Shown: in pieces, positions 52,687 through 61,415 of the stretch | Layout: every line of letters starts with the position of its first letter | How positions within the stretch are numbered: position 1 is the stretch's first letter | From: Pseudovibrio ascidiaceicola | GTDB taxonomy: Bacteria; Pseudomonadota; Alphaproteobacteria; Rhizobiales; Stappiaceae | Length of the DNA: 64,000 nt | Direction of reading: 5' to 3' | Assembly (NCBI RefSeq): GCF_900114245.1 | Contig: NZ_FOSK01000015.1 | Location: 62,001 to 126,000, forward strand | The notes under the pieces: generated by a model | Told to the model about the DNA's origin: nothing | Databases searched by the model: none | What the model saw: the letters and a program-made list of their open reading frames with translations, nothing else | Position numbers and translations under genes: made by a program

Positions 52687-53406
52687 TCACACCTCCCCAT
52701 GTGCAGACGTTTCAAGACCTTGGCGCAGATCACGCGCACCGCCACCAACCGCAACAGTTGAGGCGAGCCTGTCATCCAGCCCGATGTAATAGACGTTTGG
52801 TCCTGTCTTGAATTCCGGGCGCAGGCCCTTGGTTTCATGCTGCGCCATCAGCTTGCGGATTTCGCTCTCCGGATCGTTGAGGTCACCAAACACGCGGGCA
52901 TTGCCAACGCAGGTTTCAACGCAGGCAGGCAGCAAGCCAACAGAGGTGCGATGCACACAAAACGTGCACTTATCTGCAACGCCGGTTTTGTGGTTGATGA
53001 AGCGCGCTTCATAAGGGCAGGCCTGCACGCAGTAGCCACAGGCCACGCATTGCTCAGCATCCACCACCACAGCACCCTCCTCGGTTTTGAAGGTCGCATT
53101 GACCGGACACACCGGAATGCACGGTGGCTCATCACAGTGGTTACACAAGCGCGGCAGCACGGCCTGACTGGGGCCATTAGGTCCATCCAGCTCGTACACT
53201 GGCACAGCGGTGCGGTGCTGGCCTTCCGGCACATCGTTTTCAATGGTGCAGGCCACGGTACAGGCCTGACAGCCGATGCATTTGCGCAGATCCACCAGCA
53301 TGCCCCAGCGCTTGGGCTTTGCCTGAGCGCTTGCAGCTGCCGGCGCCGCCACAGCAGCCGTTGAGCCTGCCATGGCCAGTTTGAGGAACTCACGTCTTGA
53401 ATTCAT
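52687..53406 (-). CDS. ttrB: TtrB, iron-sulfur electron-transfer subunit
   Basis: The 239-residue periplasmic protein has a twin-arginine signal (SRREFLKLAMAGSTAAV) and sixteen cysteines in four ferredoxin-type clusters: CIGCQACTVAC, CNHCDEPPCIPVC, CVACGYCVQAC and CTFC followed by CVETC. It carries electrons from TtrC to TtrA. As the first gene of ttrBCA it lies behind a palindromic site at 53494-53509 that may bind TtrR. Confidence 0.92.
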   Translation of the reverse strand: MNSRREFLKLAMAGSTAAVAAPAAASAQAKPKRWGMLVDLRKCIGCQACTVACTIENDVPEGQHRTAVPVYELDGPNGPSQAVLPRLCNHCDEPPCIPVCPVNATFKTEEGAVVVDAEQCVACGYCVQACPYEARFINHKTGVADKCTFCVHRTSVGLLPACVETCVGNARVFGDLNDPESEIRKLMAQHETKGLRPEFKTGPNVYYIGLDDRLASTVAVGGGARDLRQGLETSAHGEV

Positions 53407-53493
53407 GTCTCCCCCCGGAGTGTCACGGTTTGGGTTGTTCCCAAGCTACCGGGAGGCCAGCAACAAAAATATTGGGGAGGTTATCTGCGGGTT

Positions 53494-53509
53494 TAGGGGA
53501 GTTCCCCTA
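53494..53509. promoter_or_regulatory. Palindrome upstream of ttrB, possible TtrR site
   Basis: TAGGGGA (53494-53500) and TCCCCTA (53503-53509) form a perfect 7 bp inverted repeat with a 2 bp spacer, about 95 bp before the ttrB start. TtrR is a FixJ/NarL-type regulator, and many such regulators bind CCCCTA-like palindromes. Assignment to TtrR is an inference from location. Confidence 0.5.
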
Positions 53510-53639
53510 GATGGGGCGGGGCATAACCAGAGACCAAGCCCTTAGTCATCACAGATGCGCGTCTCATTCGTCCATAGGAGAGTGGCAGATAAGCATGCTG
53601 CACAAGCAAAATGATCGTGGTGAACAAAGGAAAACAATA

Positions 53640-53891
53640 ATGCCCGCTATCAATCTTAATGCTGCCTGGCAGGCCGTGCCTGCAGGCGTTTGGCAACCTC
53701 AACATCGGGTCTCTGGTGTATGGACGGACATCAATCGCGAAACATCCATTACTTCCATCCCGTTGGTGCGATCCGCACCGGGAGGTGGCGAACGCCCAAT
53801 CTCTGGACGTTTTACCGCGCCTGAAGCCTCAACCTATCAGGCACGTGTCTCTCCCCTCTCGCCCAACCCTGTGCGTCTGAACCCGGTCTAA
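53640..53891 (+). CDS. Hypothetical small protein
   Basis: An 83-residue frame starts at ATG 53640 with AAAGGAAA before it. The protein is rich in Pro, Arg, Ser and Val (RSAPGGGERPISG, YQARVSPLSPNPVRLNPV) and has no cysteine and no hydrophobic segment. I recognise no family. It is divergent from ttrB and shares its promoter region. It may be a real small gene or an open frame by chance. Confidence 0.4.
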   Translation: MPAINLNAAWQAVPAGVWQPQHRVSGVWTDINRETSITSIPLVRSAPGGGERPISGRFTAPEASTYQARVSPLSPNPVRLNPV

Positions 53892-54018
53892 CCTCTTGAA
53901 CGAGCGAAGCTGTATTTTTTTACGCAGCTTCGCTTCAGGCAAATTGCATCATAAGGCCGTCGCTCTTATACAGATCAGACATTTTTTCAGGCTCTTCTTT
54001 TTCCCAAAGGCGACTCAT

Positions 54019-54732
54019 TTGAGCATATTGATTATTGCCGTTTCCGGCATATTTGCGGGTCTTTTATCTGGCATTGTTGGTACAGGATCATCAATCATCC
54101 TATTGCCTATTCTGGTGGCTGTGTTTGGCACCAAAGCGGCCATTCCCATCATGGCGATTGCAGCACTCATCGCCAATTGTGGGCGCGTGATTGTGTGGTG
54201 GAGCGAGATCAACTGGCGTGCCGTGTTTTTCTATGCCGTGCCCAGCATTCCCATGGCAGCCCTTGGGGCGAACCTGCTGATTGCCATACCGGAATCCATT
54301 GGCAGCACCATCCTTGGCCTGTTCTTTCTTGTGCTCATACCGGTGCGCTATCTGCTGCGTTCCAAAAACATCGGCTCCACGCCAAGCCACCTTATGCTTG
54401 GCGGAACGCTTATCGGGTTCATCACCGGATTGGTCGCCTCCTCTGGTCCGTTGAGCCTTGCGGTGTTTTCCTCCTTCGGTCTCGTCAAAAGCGCGTTGAT
54501 CGCGACAGAAGCGGCGGCATCCTTGTTCGTGTTCGGCTCCAAGGCCGCGACCTTCAGCTATCTCAATGTCATGAGCACAGACATCCTCATTGGCGGGGCG
54601 TTGGTGGGCGGGTCCATCACCCTCGGCACATATGCAGCCAAAGCGATCCTGAACAAGCTCAGTTCCAAGCATCATGACCGGATGATTGATCTGGTTTTGG
54701 CGGGCTCTGGCATCTCCATGATTATGCCTTGA
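54019..54732 (+). CDS. TSUP (TauE/SafE) family membrane transporter
   Basis: The 237-residue protein has seven to eight hydrophobic segments in two halves, beginning SILIIAVSGIFAGLLSGIVGTGSSIILLPIL, the glycine-rich TSUP motif, and repeating it as LGGTLIGFITGLVASSGPLSLAVF. The family includes sulfite and organosulfur exporters. I chose TTG 54019, with AAAGG upstream; a TTG at 53896 would extend it. Its place inside the tetrathionate reductase locus fits export of a sulfur oxyanion, but that is inference. Confidence 0.82.
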   Translation: MSILIIAVSGIFAGLLSGIVGTGSSIILLPILVAVFGTKAAIPIMAIAALIANCGRVIVWWSEINWRAVFFYAVPSIPMAALGANLLIAIPESIGSTILGLFFLVLIPVRYLLRSKNIGSTPSHLMLGGTLIGFITGLVASSGPLSLAVFSSFGLVKSALIATEAAASLFVFGSKAATFSYLNVMSTDILIGGALVGGSITLGTYAAKAILNKLSSKHHDRMIDLVLAGSGISMIMP

Positions 54733-54819
54733 ATATTGCAGGTAGCACCCTACAATCAGCACAATTATAGGTTTACTATCCCTGCTCTTTCAGGCTCTGA
54801 ATTCCATTGAGATATCGCG

Positions 54820-55512
54820 ATGCTTCCTGCTGACTATATTGACCTTTATTGCGAGAGAACTGCACCGGGCTTCTGGAATGAGCCGCTGAACGCTCTCAGC
54901 AATCTCAGCTTTATTGTGGCTGCTCTGGTTGCGCTTTATCTGGTGCGCAAGCGGGGCAAATCGGGCATCGCAGAGCTAGTGCTTATCGCCCTTGCAGCGG
55001 CCATTGGCATTGGCTCATTCCTGTTTCATACATTTGCAAACACATGGTCAGAGTTGGCGGACGTTGTCCCGATCTGGAGTTTTGTCGCCTTCTACATCAT
55101 CATGGTGATCTATCGTGCAACCGGCGAAAACCTGTTCCGCACGTTGCGCGCCAGTGCCATTGCAGTGGGCATCACAGCAGCCATTTTCTGGTTCAGCTCG
55201 GATGCTGTATTGACGGATATTGATGCTGGTCCTGATCCCTTCAACGGCTCCCTGCAATACCTGCCCGCAATGGTCGCCCTGCTTATCGCAACCCTGCTGA
55301 TGCACCTGCGCAAGCACCCGGCCCGGGCCTATATCACGCTCGCTACAGCGACCTTTGCGATCTCTTTGATGTTCCGAACCGTGGACATGGCCCTCTGCTT
55401 TTCCGTCGCCTTCGGCACCCACTTCATGTGGCATCTGCTCAACGGCCTGATGATCGGCTTCCTCCTCGCGGCGCTGGTTCTCAAGATGCCACCACAAGGG
55501 CAGGCTCGATGA
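54820..55512 (+). CDS. Ceramidase-like membrane protein
   Basis: The 230-residue protein has about seven hydrophobic segments and histidine/aspartate residues in the pattern of the CREST/alkaline ceramidase family: IDLYCERTAPGFWNEPLNALSNLSF near the start, GSFLFHTFANTWSELADVVPI, and FGTHFMWHLLNGLMIG near the end. These enzymes are zinc-dependent amide hydrolases in membranes. Bacterial substrates are not known. The gene may be co-transcribed with the TSUP gene 87 bp upstream. Confidence 0.82.
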   Translation: MLPADYIDLYCERTAPGFWNEPLNALSNLSFIVAALVALYLVRKRGKSGIAELVLIALAAAIGIGSFLFHTFANTWSELADVVPIWSFVAFYIIMVIYRATGENLFRTLRASAIAVGITAAIFWFSSDAVLTDIDAGPDPFNGSLQYLPAMVALLIATLLMHLRKHPARAYITLATATFAISLMFRTVDMALCFSVAFGTHFMWHLLNGLMIGFLLAALVLKMPPQGQAR

Positions 55513-55701
55513 TCCAGACCAGCGACTACATTGCAAACTGGGAGAACTCACCACTCGCTGAACTTGGGCTCACACCGTGGGCAATGACGACAATCGCTGC
55601 AATCAGCATAACAGATCTGCAAAGAGGTGACGCGGAAACCGAGGGCCTGCCCCAACACGCCCTCGGCAATAGGGCTGTTGCAAGCCCTCCCCCGCGTCCT
55701 T

Positions 55702-56256
55702 TTACTTGCTGCGCAGGCTCATGCGACCCATGACGTCGTGGCCGTCCCAATACTTGTGCTTGAGAACAGCAGCCACGTGAACGGCAACCAACGCCAGCAA
55801 GGACCATGCAAGCAGCTCATGCGCCGTTGCCGTGGTATCTTCCAGATTGATGCCAGCAAGGGTTTCCATTGTTGGGAAAATCTTTGGCATTGCAATGGTG
55901 AACCACTTTACGCCGTGCCCGCCAAAATCAACCTCGGCCCACGCCACCAGCATGGTGACGAGCGGCAGAAGATACAGGCCCAGGTGACCAAGATGGGAGC
56001 CGATTTTTTCCCATGAAGTCAGCCCCGCAGGCAAAGCAGGTGGTGTGTTGAGCAGGCGGATAACCACGCGCAGCAGCAACAGGCCTAGAAGAGTCACACC
56101 CATAGAAATGTGAAGGTCAAACAGGCTCTCTTCCAGCGGTGTATCTTCCAGAGAGTCCAGCTTCATGATGTATCCGGTCACCCACATGGATAGAAAGCCA
56201 AGGGCCATCAGCCAGTGAAGGATGCGGGCGGAGCGCACATATTGTTGATCAGTCAT
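55702..56256 (-). CDS. Cytochrome b561 family protein
   Basis: The 184-residue inner-membrane protein has four helices with heme-binding histidines: ILHW (about 14), LFDLHISMG (49), LGHLGLYLLP and TAHELLAWSLLALVAVHVAAVLKH. Di-heme b561 proteins move electrons between quinones and other carriers. It lies 156 bp from ttrR on the same strand and between the two halves of the tetrathionate locus, so it may serve the same respiratory chain; this is an inference. Confidence 0.88.
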   Translation of the reverse strand: MTDQQYVRSARILHWLMALGFLSMWVTGYIMKLDSLEDTPLEESLFDLHISMGVTLLGLLLLRVVIRLLNTPPALPAGLTSWEKIGSHLGHLGLYLLPLVTMLVAWAEVDFGGHGVKWFTIAMPKIFPTMETLAGINLEDTTATAHELLAWSLLALVAVHVAAVLKHKYWDGHDVMGRMSLRSK

Positions 56257-56412
56257 AGTTTCTGCCAGTTCTTCTTATGGCAGCAACTTGTTGTTTGCAG
56301 TTTGCTTCAGGCGCGTCTTACACGCCGCCTGGTTGCCGCCTCGTAACCCCGGCACCTCACCACGCGATCCTGAAGTTAACCTGAAACTTTGAGTTAAGTT
56401 TGGGGGATGGGT

Positions 56413-57090
56413 TTAAGAGTTTACCCCACAACACCGGCCAGAGCCCGTGGCACGGTCAGCGCTTTGGGTGAGTTGGTAGACGTCGACGAGGGTTTGCACT
56501 TCCAGTTTGGTGAGGACGTTGTGGCGGTGGATCTCTACAGTTTTAACGCTGAGACCTAACGCATTGGCAATGCTTTTGTTTTGCAGGCCTTGAGCCAGAT
56601 AGCCCATCACCTCGCGTTCGCGATTAGTCAGGCGGTCTACCTTCACTTTGGCTTGCGCTGTCAGGCAACACTGGCTGGCGCGGTTTCGGGTCTCCGTAAT
56701 CAAGTCCTGCAGTTTGTCGAGCAGGCTTTGCTCGTCAAACGGTTTCTCCAACACATCAACGGCTCCAAGGCTCATGGCACGTACGCCATCACGCAGGTTG
56801 GCAAAGGCGGATATGACAATCACCGGCAAGTGCTGGCCGGAAGCACGCAGCTTCTCCAGCAGCCCAAGGCCACTGGTGCCGGGAATGCGCATGTCGGTGA
56901 TGATAACACCGACGCAAGGACGTAGGTCAGAGTTCAGGAAGTCATCGGCACGCTCAAAATCAACGGCCTTCAACCCGACGGACTCCACCAGACACACCAG
57001 CGCTTCCCGCATGGCGTCATCGTCATCAATGATGATGATGACAGGTTCGGCCTCAGGTCCGTAAAGCAGTTTAACGGGTTGCTGTGTCAT
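56413..57090 (-). CDS. ttrR: TtrR, FixJ/NarL-type response regulator
   Basis: The 225-residue protein has a receiver domain (IIIDDDDAMREALV, phosphoacceptor Asp in IITDMRIPGTSG, Lys in VLEKPF) and a LuxR helix-turn-helix (LTNREREVMGYLAQGLQNKSIANALGLSVKTVEIHRHNVLTKL). It overlaps ttrS by 20 bp. TtrR activates ttrBCA on a tetrathionate signal. Confidence 0.9.
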   Translation of the reverse strand: MTQQPVKLLYGPEAEPVIIIIDDDDAMREALVCLVESVGLKAVDFERADDFLNSDLRPCVGVIITDMRIPGTSGLGLLEKLRASGQHLPVIVISAFANLRDGVRAMSLGAVDVLEKPFDEQSLLDKLQDLITETRNRASQCCLTAQAKVKVDRLTNREREVMGYLAQGLQNKSIANALGLSVKTVEIHRHNVLTKLEVQTLVDVYQLTQSADRATGSGRCCGVNS

Positions 57091-58900
57091 GGTTTTCCTC
57101 TGTTTGCGAGCGGCTCAGCAGCAGTCTCACTGTTGCGCATGTACCTGCTTCAGGCATCGGTTTCAGGGTCAAATCCCCGTCGTGGCTATCAACAATGCTC
57201 AGCGCAGTCGCCAGTCCCAACCCCAGACTGCCCTTGCTGGAATAGAACGGCTCAAACACCTTCTCCTCCAGCTCTTTTGGAATGCCAACACCTTGATCGC
57301 ACACCCTCAGTTCGCAGGTTTCTGCTGTATGGTCCAGCTGAATGGAGATCACTCCATCCTCAAGGCCAGCTTCCACCGTGGCATCAAGCGCGTTTTGCAG
57401 CAGAACCACCATAACCTGCCGCAGCTGCACATCATCACAGCAAACGAACACAGGCTCTTGCGGTGGGTCCCATTGCAGCTGACAGGCATGCTTGGCGGCA
57501 AAGGTGCGCATGAGCATCACCGTTTCATCCACCAAATCGCGCAGGTCCACACGCCGCCGCGCTTCTGGCTGTTTATTGAGAAAGCTGCGCATGGAGTTGA
57601 TGAAGTCAGAAGCCCGATTGGCTTGCTCTGAGATGCGGGTGAGTTGCTTTTGCAGTGTTTCCTCATCCGCCGTGCCACGGTCCAACCGCTGCCGCAAGCT
57701 ATGGGCGAAAGTGGAGATGGCGCCAAGCGGTTGCTTGAGATCATGCGCCAGACTGCCTGCAAGGATGTTCATGGAAGACACACGCCCCGCATGGGCCAGC
57801 TCACTCTCCAGCATCAGGTTGCGTTGCAGAGCGTTGGCCAGTTTGTCACTGGCTGTTTCCAGCTGGCGTGAGCGGCGGCGGACCAGAAACTCCACATGCC
57901 CGACATGCAGCAGAAAGGCTCCACTGAGCAGAATGATAACACCAAGCAGAAAGTAGTTCCGCTCCACCCAGTCTTTCAGGATTTGCCGCAGGTTTTTGTT
58001 GTAGGGGTAGAGCGCCAAATCGCGGTAGACCCGCTCAACCGCAGCATAGGAAACCGGTGCGATCCAGTTGGCGTGGCCGAGCCATTCATCCGTGCAGGCA
58101 CCGTCCGGCATGGATAGCAGCGCCTGCGTAATGCGCGTTGCCAGCTGAGGCGAGACGCCGGGCACCTTCAAAAACGCCCAACCCGGATAAAGCTCTGTGG
58201 TTCTGGCACAAGCAAACTCCGGGTCATACTGCTGACCCAACACACGGATTTGCGTTTGATCCAGCTTGCCAGCCGCACTCATGCTCTCCAAAAGGCAAGC
58301 GCGAACAATGCCGATCTGCACGTCTCCCTTGACGACCGCCTCCACCACCGTTTGCTGCGGAAAGCCCAGAGGTTTAACGCGCAAGTCAGACTCAGTGCCA
58401 AGGCTTTGCTGCAGGCTGTGTTTGGCTGCGAGATATCCGCCGAAAGCTTCTGTGGAGACCACGCCCGCGCTCGCGCCTTTCAGCTCAGTCAACCCACCAA
58501 TGCCGCTATCAGCTCGCGTGAAAATCACCGACCCGAGATCCTGCATCTCGCTTTTGTTAACGTGAGAGCGTGCGCTGGCAATGCGGCTAACGCCCGCAAT
58601 CCGTTCCAGCTGAAACGAGTGGCCCGGATTGGTGATGATGAAATCCAGTTGGTCTGCCTGCTCAGCAATTTGTTGAAGCGTCAGAGGCAGATAGGAGAAC
58701 TCCACATCCGGCAGTTCACGTTGCAGATGCTCAATGGTCGGCGCCCATGTACGCTGAGTTTCCAAGCTGCCACGATAGGAAAGGATGCCGACGCGCACCA
58801 TTTCAGATTGCGCGAACACCGGGCTTGCCGCCAGCTGGTTTGCAACCAACACAGCAAGAAAAAGAGCAACACAAACAATGCGCTGAAGAAAGCCTCGCAT
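57071..58900 (-). CDS. ttrS: TtrS, tetrathionate-sensing histidine kinase
   Basis: The 609-residue inner-membrane kinase has a signal peptide (about 1-32), a periplasmic PhnD-like binding domain (about 35-290, VRVGILSYRGSLETQRTWAPTIEHL), a transmembrane helix (YFLLGVIILLSGAFLLHVGHV), a histidine-kinase dimerisation region with AHDLKQPLGA near 385, and an ATPase domain with N, G1 and G2 boxes (LLQNALDATVEA, VCDQGVGIPKE, GSLGLGLAT). This architecture is the one of TtrS. AGGA precedes the ATG at 58900. It senses tetrathionate and phosphorylates TtrR. Confidence 0.9.
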   Translation of the reverse strand: MRGFLQRIVCVALFLAVLVANQLAASPVFAQSEMVRVGILSYRGSLETQRTWAPTIEHLQRELPDVEFSYLPLTLQQIAEQADQLDFIITNPGHSFQLERIAGVSRIASARSHVNKSEMQDLGSVIFTRADSGIGGLTELKGASAGVVSTEAFGGYLAAKHSLQQSLGTESDLRVKPLGFPQQTVVEAVVKGDVQIGIVRACLLESMSAAGKLDQTQIRVLGQQYDPEFACARTTELYPGWAFLKVPGVSPQLATRITQALLSMPDGACTDEWLGHANWIAPVSYAAVERVYRDLALYPYNKNLRQILKDWVERNYFLLGVIILLSGAFLLHVGHVEFLVRRRSRQLETASDKLANALQRNLMLESELAHAGRVSSMNILAGSLAHDLKQPLGAISTFAHSLRQRLDRGTADEETLQKQLTRISEQANRASDFINSMRSFLNKQPEARRRVDLRDLVDETVMLMRTFAAKHACQLQWDPPQEPVFVCCDDVQLRQVMVVLLQNALDATVEAGLEDGVISIQLDHTAETCELRVCDQGVGIPKELEEKVFEPFYSSKGSLGLGLATALSIVDSHDGDLTLKPMPEAGTCATVRLLLSRSQTEENHDTATR

Positions 58901-59125
58901 GCAGCAATTCCTAGGCTCAACGTATATTAGATAATCCGAAACAAACAGTGATCCCACTCGATTGCAATAGGTATTTCACCTAGGGCGACGAAGCGTGGCA
59001 GCCCAGGCCTCTTCTGCATTTACTTGAGGCCTGCCCTGTAGTTTACTCAGGGGAATGAACCATTCACCTCTACTGATTTTGAACGCTCTGTCATTGACTG
59101 CAATTTATTGGGATCAGGATACCAT

Positions 59126-59488
59126 ATGATCGGCTATATCACTTTGGGTACCAACGATTTAGACCGCGCTTGCGCGTTTTACGACGCCATTTTGGGGAAG
59201 ATGGGCGCAACACGAGTCTTTGAAAACAACCGGCTTTATGCCTGGAGCTTTGGCGAGGGCAAACCGCTCATCGTCCTCAACACTCCATATGACGGTCAGG
59301 ACGCATCCATCGGCAACGGCACCATGGTGGCTTTGCGGGTGGAAGACCGCGAAACCGTCGAGACGCTGCATACACTTGCTCTACAACTGGGCGGCAAAGA
59401 TGAAGGTCCTCCCGGCCCGCGTGGTGAGGCGTTTTATGGGGCTTATTGCCGTGATCTGGATGGCAACAAACTCAACTTCCACTGCTAG
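59126..59488 (+). CDS. VOC/glyoxalase-fold protein
   Basis: The 120-residue protein begins MIGYITLGTNDLDRACAFYDAILG and ends DLDGNKLNFHC, the pattern of a single-domain glyoxalase/bleomycin resistance-like protein. AGGA lies before ATG 59126. It is not closely similar to the two paralogs at 39666-40592. Substrate unknown; neighbours give no hint. Confidence 0.88.
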   Translation: MIGYITLGTNDLDRACAFYDAILGKMGATRVFENNRLYAWSFGEGKPLIVLNTPYDGQDASIGNGTMVALRVEDRETVETLHTLALQLGGKDEGPPGPRGEAFYGAYCRDLDGNKLNFHC

Positions 59489-59590
59489 CTGAACCCAGAT
59501 GTATCACATAGCACAAAAGGCTTGGCGAACTTGCCTATAAGTGGCATTTGAATAAGACATGCTTTCAAATGCTATTGAGGATATTTGCCA

Positions 59591-60334
59591 ATGTTCCGCT
59601 CTCTTCTTCTCACCGCAACCTGTGCAATCTCACTGCTCACACCTCTTGGCGCACAGGCGGACGAAGGAGAGGACGCCTTTGTTGAAGCCAACATCCTGTC
59701 GATCTTCTACCACGAGGTTGGCCATGCGGTGATTGACCAGATGCAGGTGCCAATCTTCGGACAGGAAGAAGACGCGGCGGACGTGCTCTCCGTGCTGATG
59801 ATTGATTGGCTCTACGAGGAAGAGGCCGCACAGGAACTCGCAGTTAACAGCGCATTTGGCTACATCAACGAACCCGATGGGGAGGAAGAAGTGGCGTGGT
59901 GGGATCTGCATGGGCCAGATCAGCAACGCTACTACAATCACGTCTGCCTGTTTTATGGTGCAGACCCGGATAACCGTGCAGGGCTGGCCGAAGATCTGGA
60001 TCTACCGGAAGACCGGGCGGAGATGTGCCCTGTAGAATACGAGCAAGCGGCCAACAGTTGGGGCGCTGTGTTTGATGAGATGACACCAAACTCCGGTGTC
60101 GCAATGACTTTTCATGCCGGGACTGGCGCGGACGCCGAGGTCATCAATCAAGTACTTTCTGAGGAAGTTAAAAGCCTGAAAGACGACATGTCTCTGCCCA
60201 ACGAGGTCATTGTGAAGGTGGAAAGCTGTGGTGAGCCGAACGCGTTTTACGATCCTGAGGAGGTTTCCATCTCGTTCTGCACCGAGTTCATTCCGCACCT
60301 GAGATCACTCTATCAGTCCAATTTGCAGAACTGA
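59591..60334 (+). CDS. Secreted DUF4344-like putative metallopeptidase
   Basis: The 247-residue protein has a Sec signal (about 1-23) and the zinc motif HEVGH (41-45), with an acidic stretch rich in Glu and Asp. This resembles DUF4344 proteins, a putative zinc peptidase family. A later set of cysteines (HVCLFYG, EMCPVEYE, VESCGEP, SFCTEF) could form disulfides in the periplasm. GAGG precedes ATG 59591. The role is unknown; it could be a periplasmic peptidase. Confidence 0.8.
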   Translation: MFRSLLLTATCAISLLTPLGAQADEGEDAFVEANILSIFYHEVGHAVIDQMQVPIFGQEEDAADVLSVLMIDWLYEEEAAQELAVNSAFGYINEPDGEEEVAWWDLHGPDQQRYYNHVCLFYGADPDNRAGLAEDLDLPEDRAEMCPVEYEQAANSWGAVFDEMTPNSGVAMTFHAGTGADAEVINQVLSEEVKSLKDDMSLPNEVIVKVESCGEPNAFYDPEEVSISFCTEFIPHLRSLYQSNLQN

Positions 60335-60370
60335 TGCGCTAGATCGCGAGTTGAAAGCAACTGCGGCTTT

Positions 60371-61270
60371 TCAGGTGCAATGTTCCACATCCGCAAGGAT
60401 GGCTTCAATCACCTCTTTGGCCGCACGTTGCTCCTCTGCGATGCTGTCTTGTTTAGCGTAATAAAGCGTGCGAATTGCCTTCCAGAGCGCCCAGCCCATA
60501 GCGCGGTTCCATGTCCCCTGATTAATATTGACAGTAGTTTTGAAAATTTCGCGATTGACGCCAGAAAAGAATTTCCAGGCAATAACCAAATCGCAGGCCG
60601 AGTCACCAACCGTGCATAAGCCGAAATCGATGACGGCACTAAGTCGGCCATTTTGTGTGAGGATATTCCCTGTTGAAAGATCTCCCTGCACCCAAACTGC
60701 GGGCTTCGTCCATTTGGTTTGGAGGGCCCTCTCCCAGATCATCAGCGCTGTTTTGGCGTCAATATCGTCGGTTACGCCAGCAAGACAAAAGCGTGTCTCC
60801 TCATCATAAACACTGAGGTCGCCACCACGGTGGCAGTTGTGATCTCCAGCTTCCGGCGCCCCTGTGGTATCGGCGGCCCAGAGCGCATGCAGGAAGGCCG
60901 CGAGATCTCTCGCAAACTCGTTCATATCACGGACAGAATGATCAGAGGCTGTCTCACCCTCGATCCAGCGATAGACTGACCACGGATATGGGTAATCTGC
61001 AGTGGGTTTGCCAAGAGCAACAGGCTCAGGAATGGCTACGGGCAGCTGATTTGCCAGTTTCGGCAGCCAGTTAAACTCCTTTTCGACCTGCGGAACATAA
61101 CCCGCAGCAGACGGCAAACGCACCTTCAGCTCGTTGCCAAGGCGGAAGGTGTTGTTGTCCCAGCCGTCCTGCTCAACACGTCTGACAGACAGGTCCCTCC
61201 ACTCGGGGAACTGCTCATCAAGCATCTTGCGCACCACTTCGGGCGCTATCATCAGACGGCCATCACTCAT
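60371..61270 (-). CDS. Aminoglycoside phosphotransferase-fold kinase
   Basis: The 300-residue protein has the APH/choline-kinase fold, with a helical ATP-binding lobe and the catalytic loop VWVQGDLSTGN, in which Asp197 and Asn202 are kept but the usual His of the H-G-D motif is Gln195. The metal-binding aspartate is in VIDFG (Asp215). Such enzymes phosphorylate small molecules; actual aminoglycoside resistance cannot be claimed. The ATG at 61270 is preferred over an upstream one at 61282, although both have weak ribosome sites. Confidence 0.85.
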   Translation of the reverse strand: MSDGRLMIAPEVVRKMLDEQFPEWRDLSVRRVEQDGWDNNTFRLGNELKVRLPSAAGYVPQVEKEFNWLPKLANQLPVAIPEPVALGKPTADYPYPWSVYRWIEGETASDHSVRDMNEFARDLAAFLHALWAADTTGAPEAGDHNCHRGGDLSVYDEETRFCLAGVTDDIDAKTALMIWERALQTKWTKPAVWVQGDLSTGNILTQNGRLSAVIDFGLCTVGDSACDLVIAWKFFSGVNREIFKTTVNINQGTWNRAMGWALWKAIRTLYYAKQDSIAEEQRAAKEVIEAILADVEHCT

Positions 61271-61300
61271 TGAAACTCGCAATCACTTATCAAAATCAGC

Positions 61301-61331
61301 AATAAAAAAGGCGCGGTCGAGACCGCACCTT
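61301..61331 (-). terminator. Terminator downstream of the HupE/UreJ gene
   Basis: AAGGCGCGGTC (61308-61318) pairs with GACCGCACCTT (61321-61331), one mismatch; read on the minus strand, it is followed by TTTTTATT. It lies 85 bp behind the stop at 61416 and in front of the kinase gene. Confidence 0.75.
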
Positions 61332-61415
61332 GACTTAAGCAGAACTGAGTGAGCTTGCGAAGGGAAAGCCTCAAAACTGAGGCAGTCCTTTGAAAGCTGT
61401 CGCTTTATTGCGACA

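Noticed and set aside
55509-55733. A 74-codon frame whose ATG overlaps the ceramidase-like stop codon
   Set aside because: The overlap suggests coupling, but its end runs into the convergent cytochrome b561 gene, the composition is random-like and no homology is recognised.
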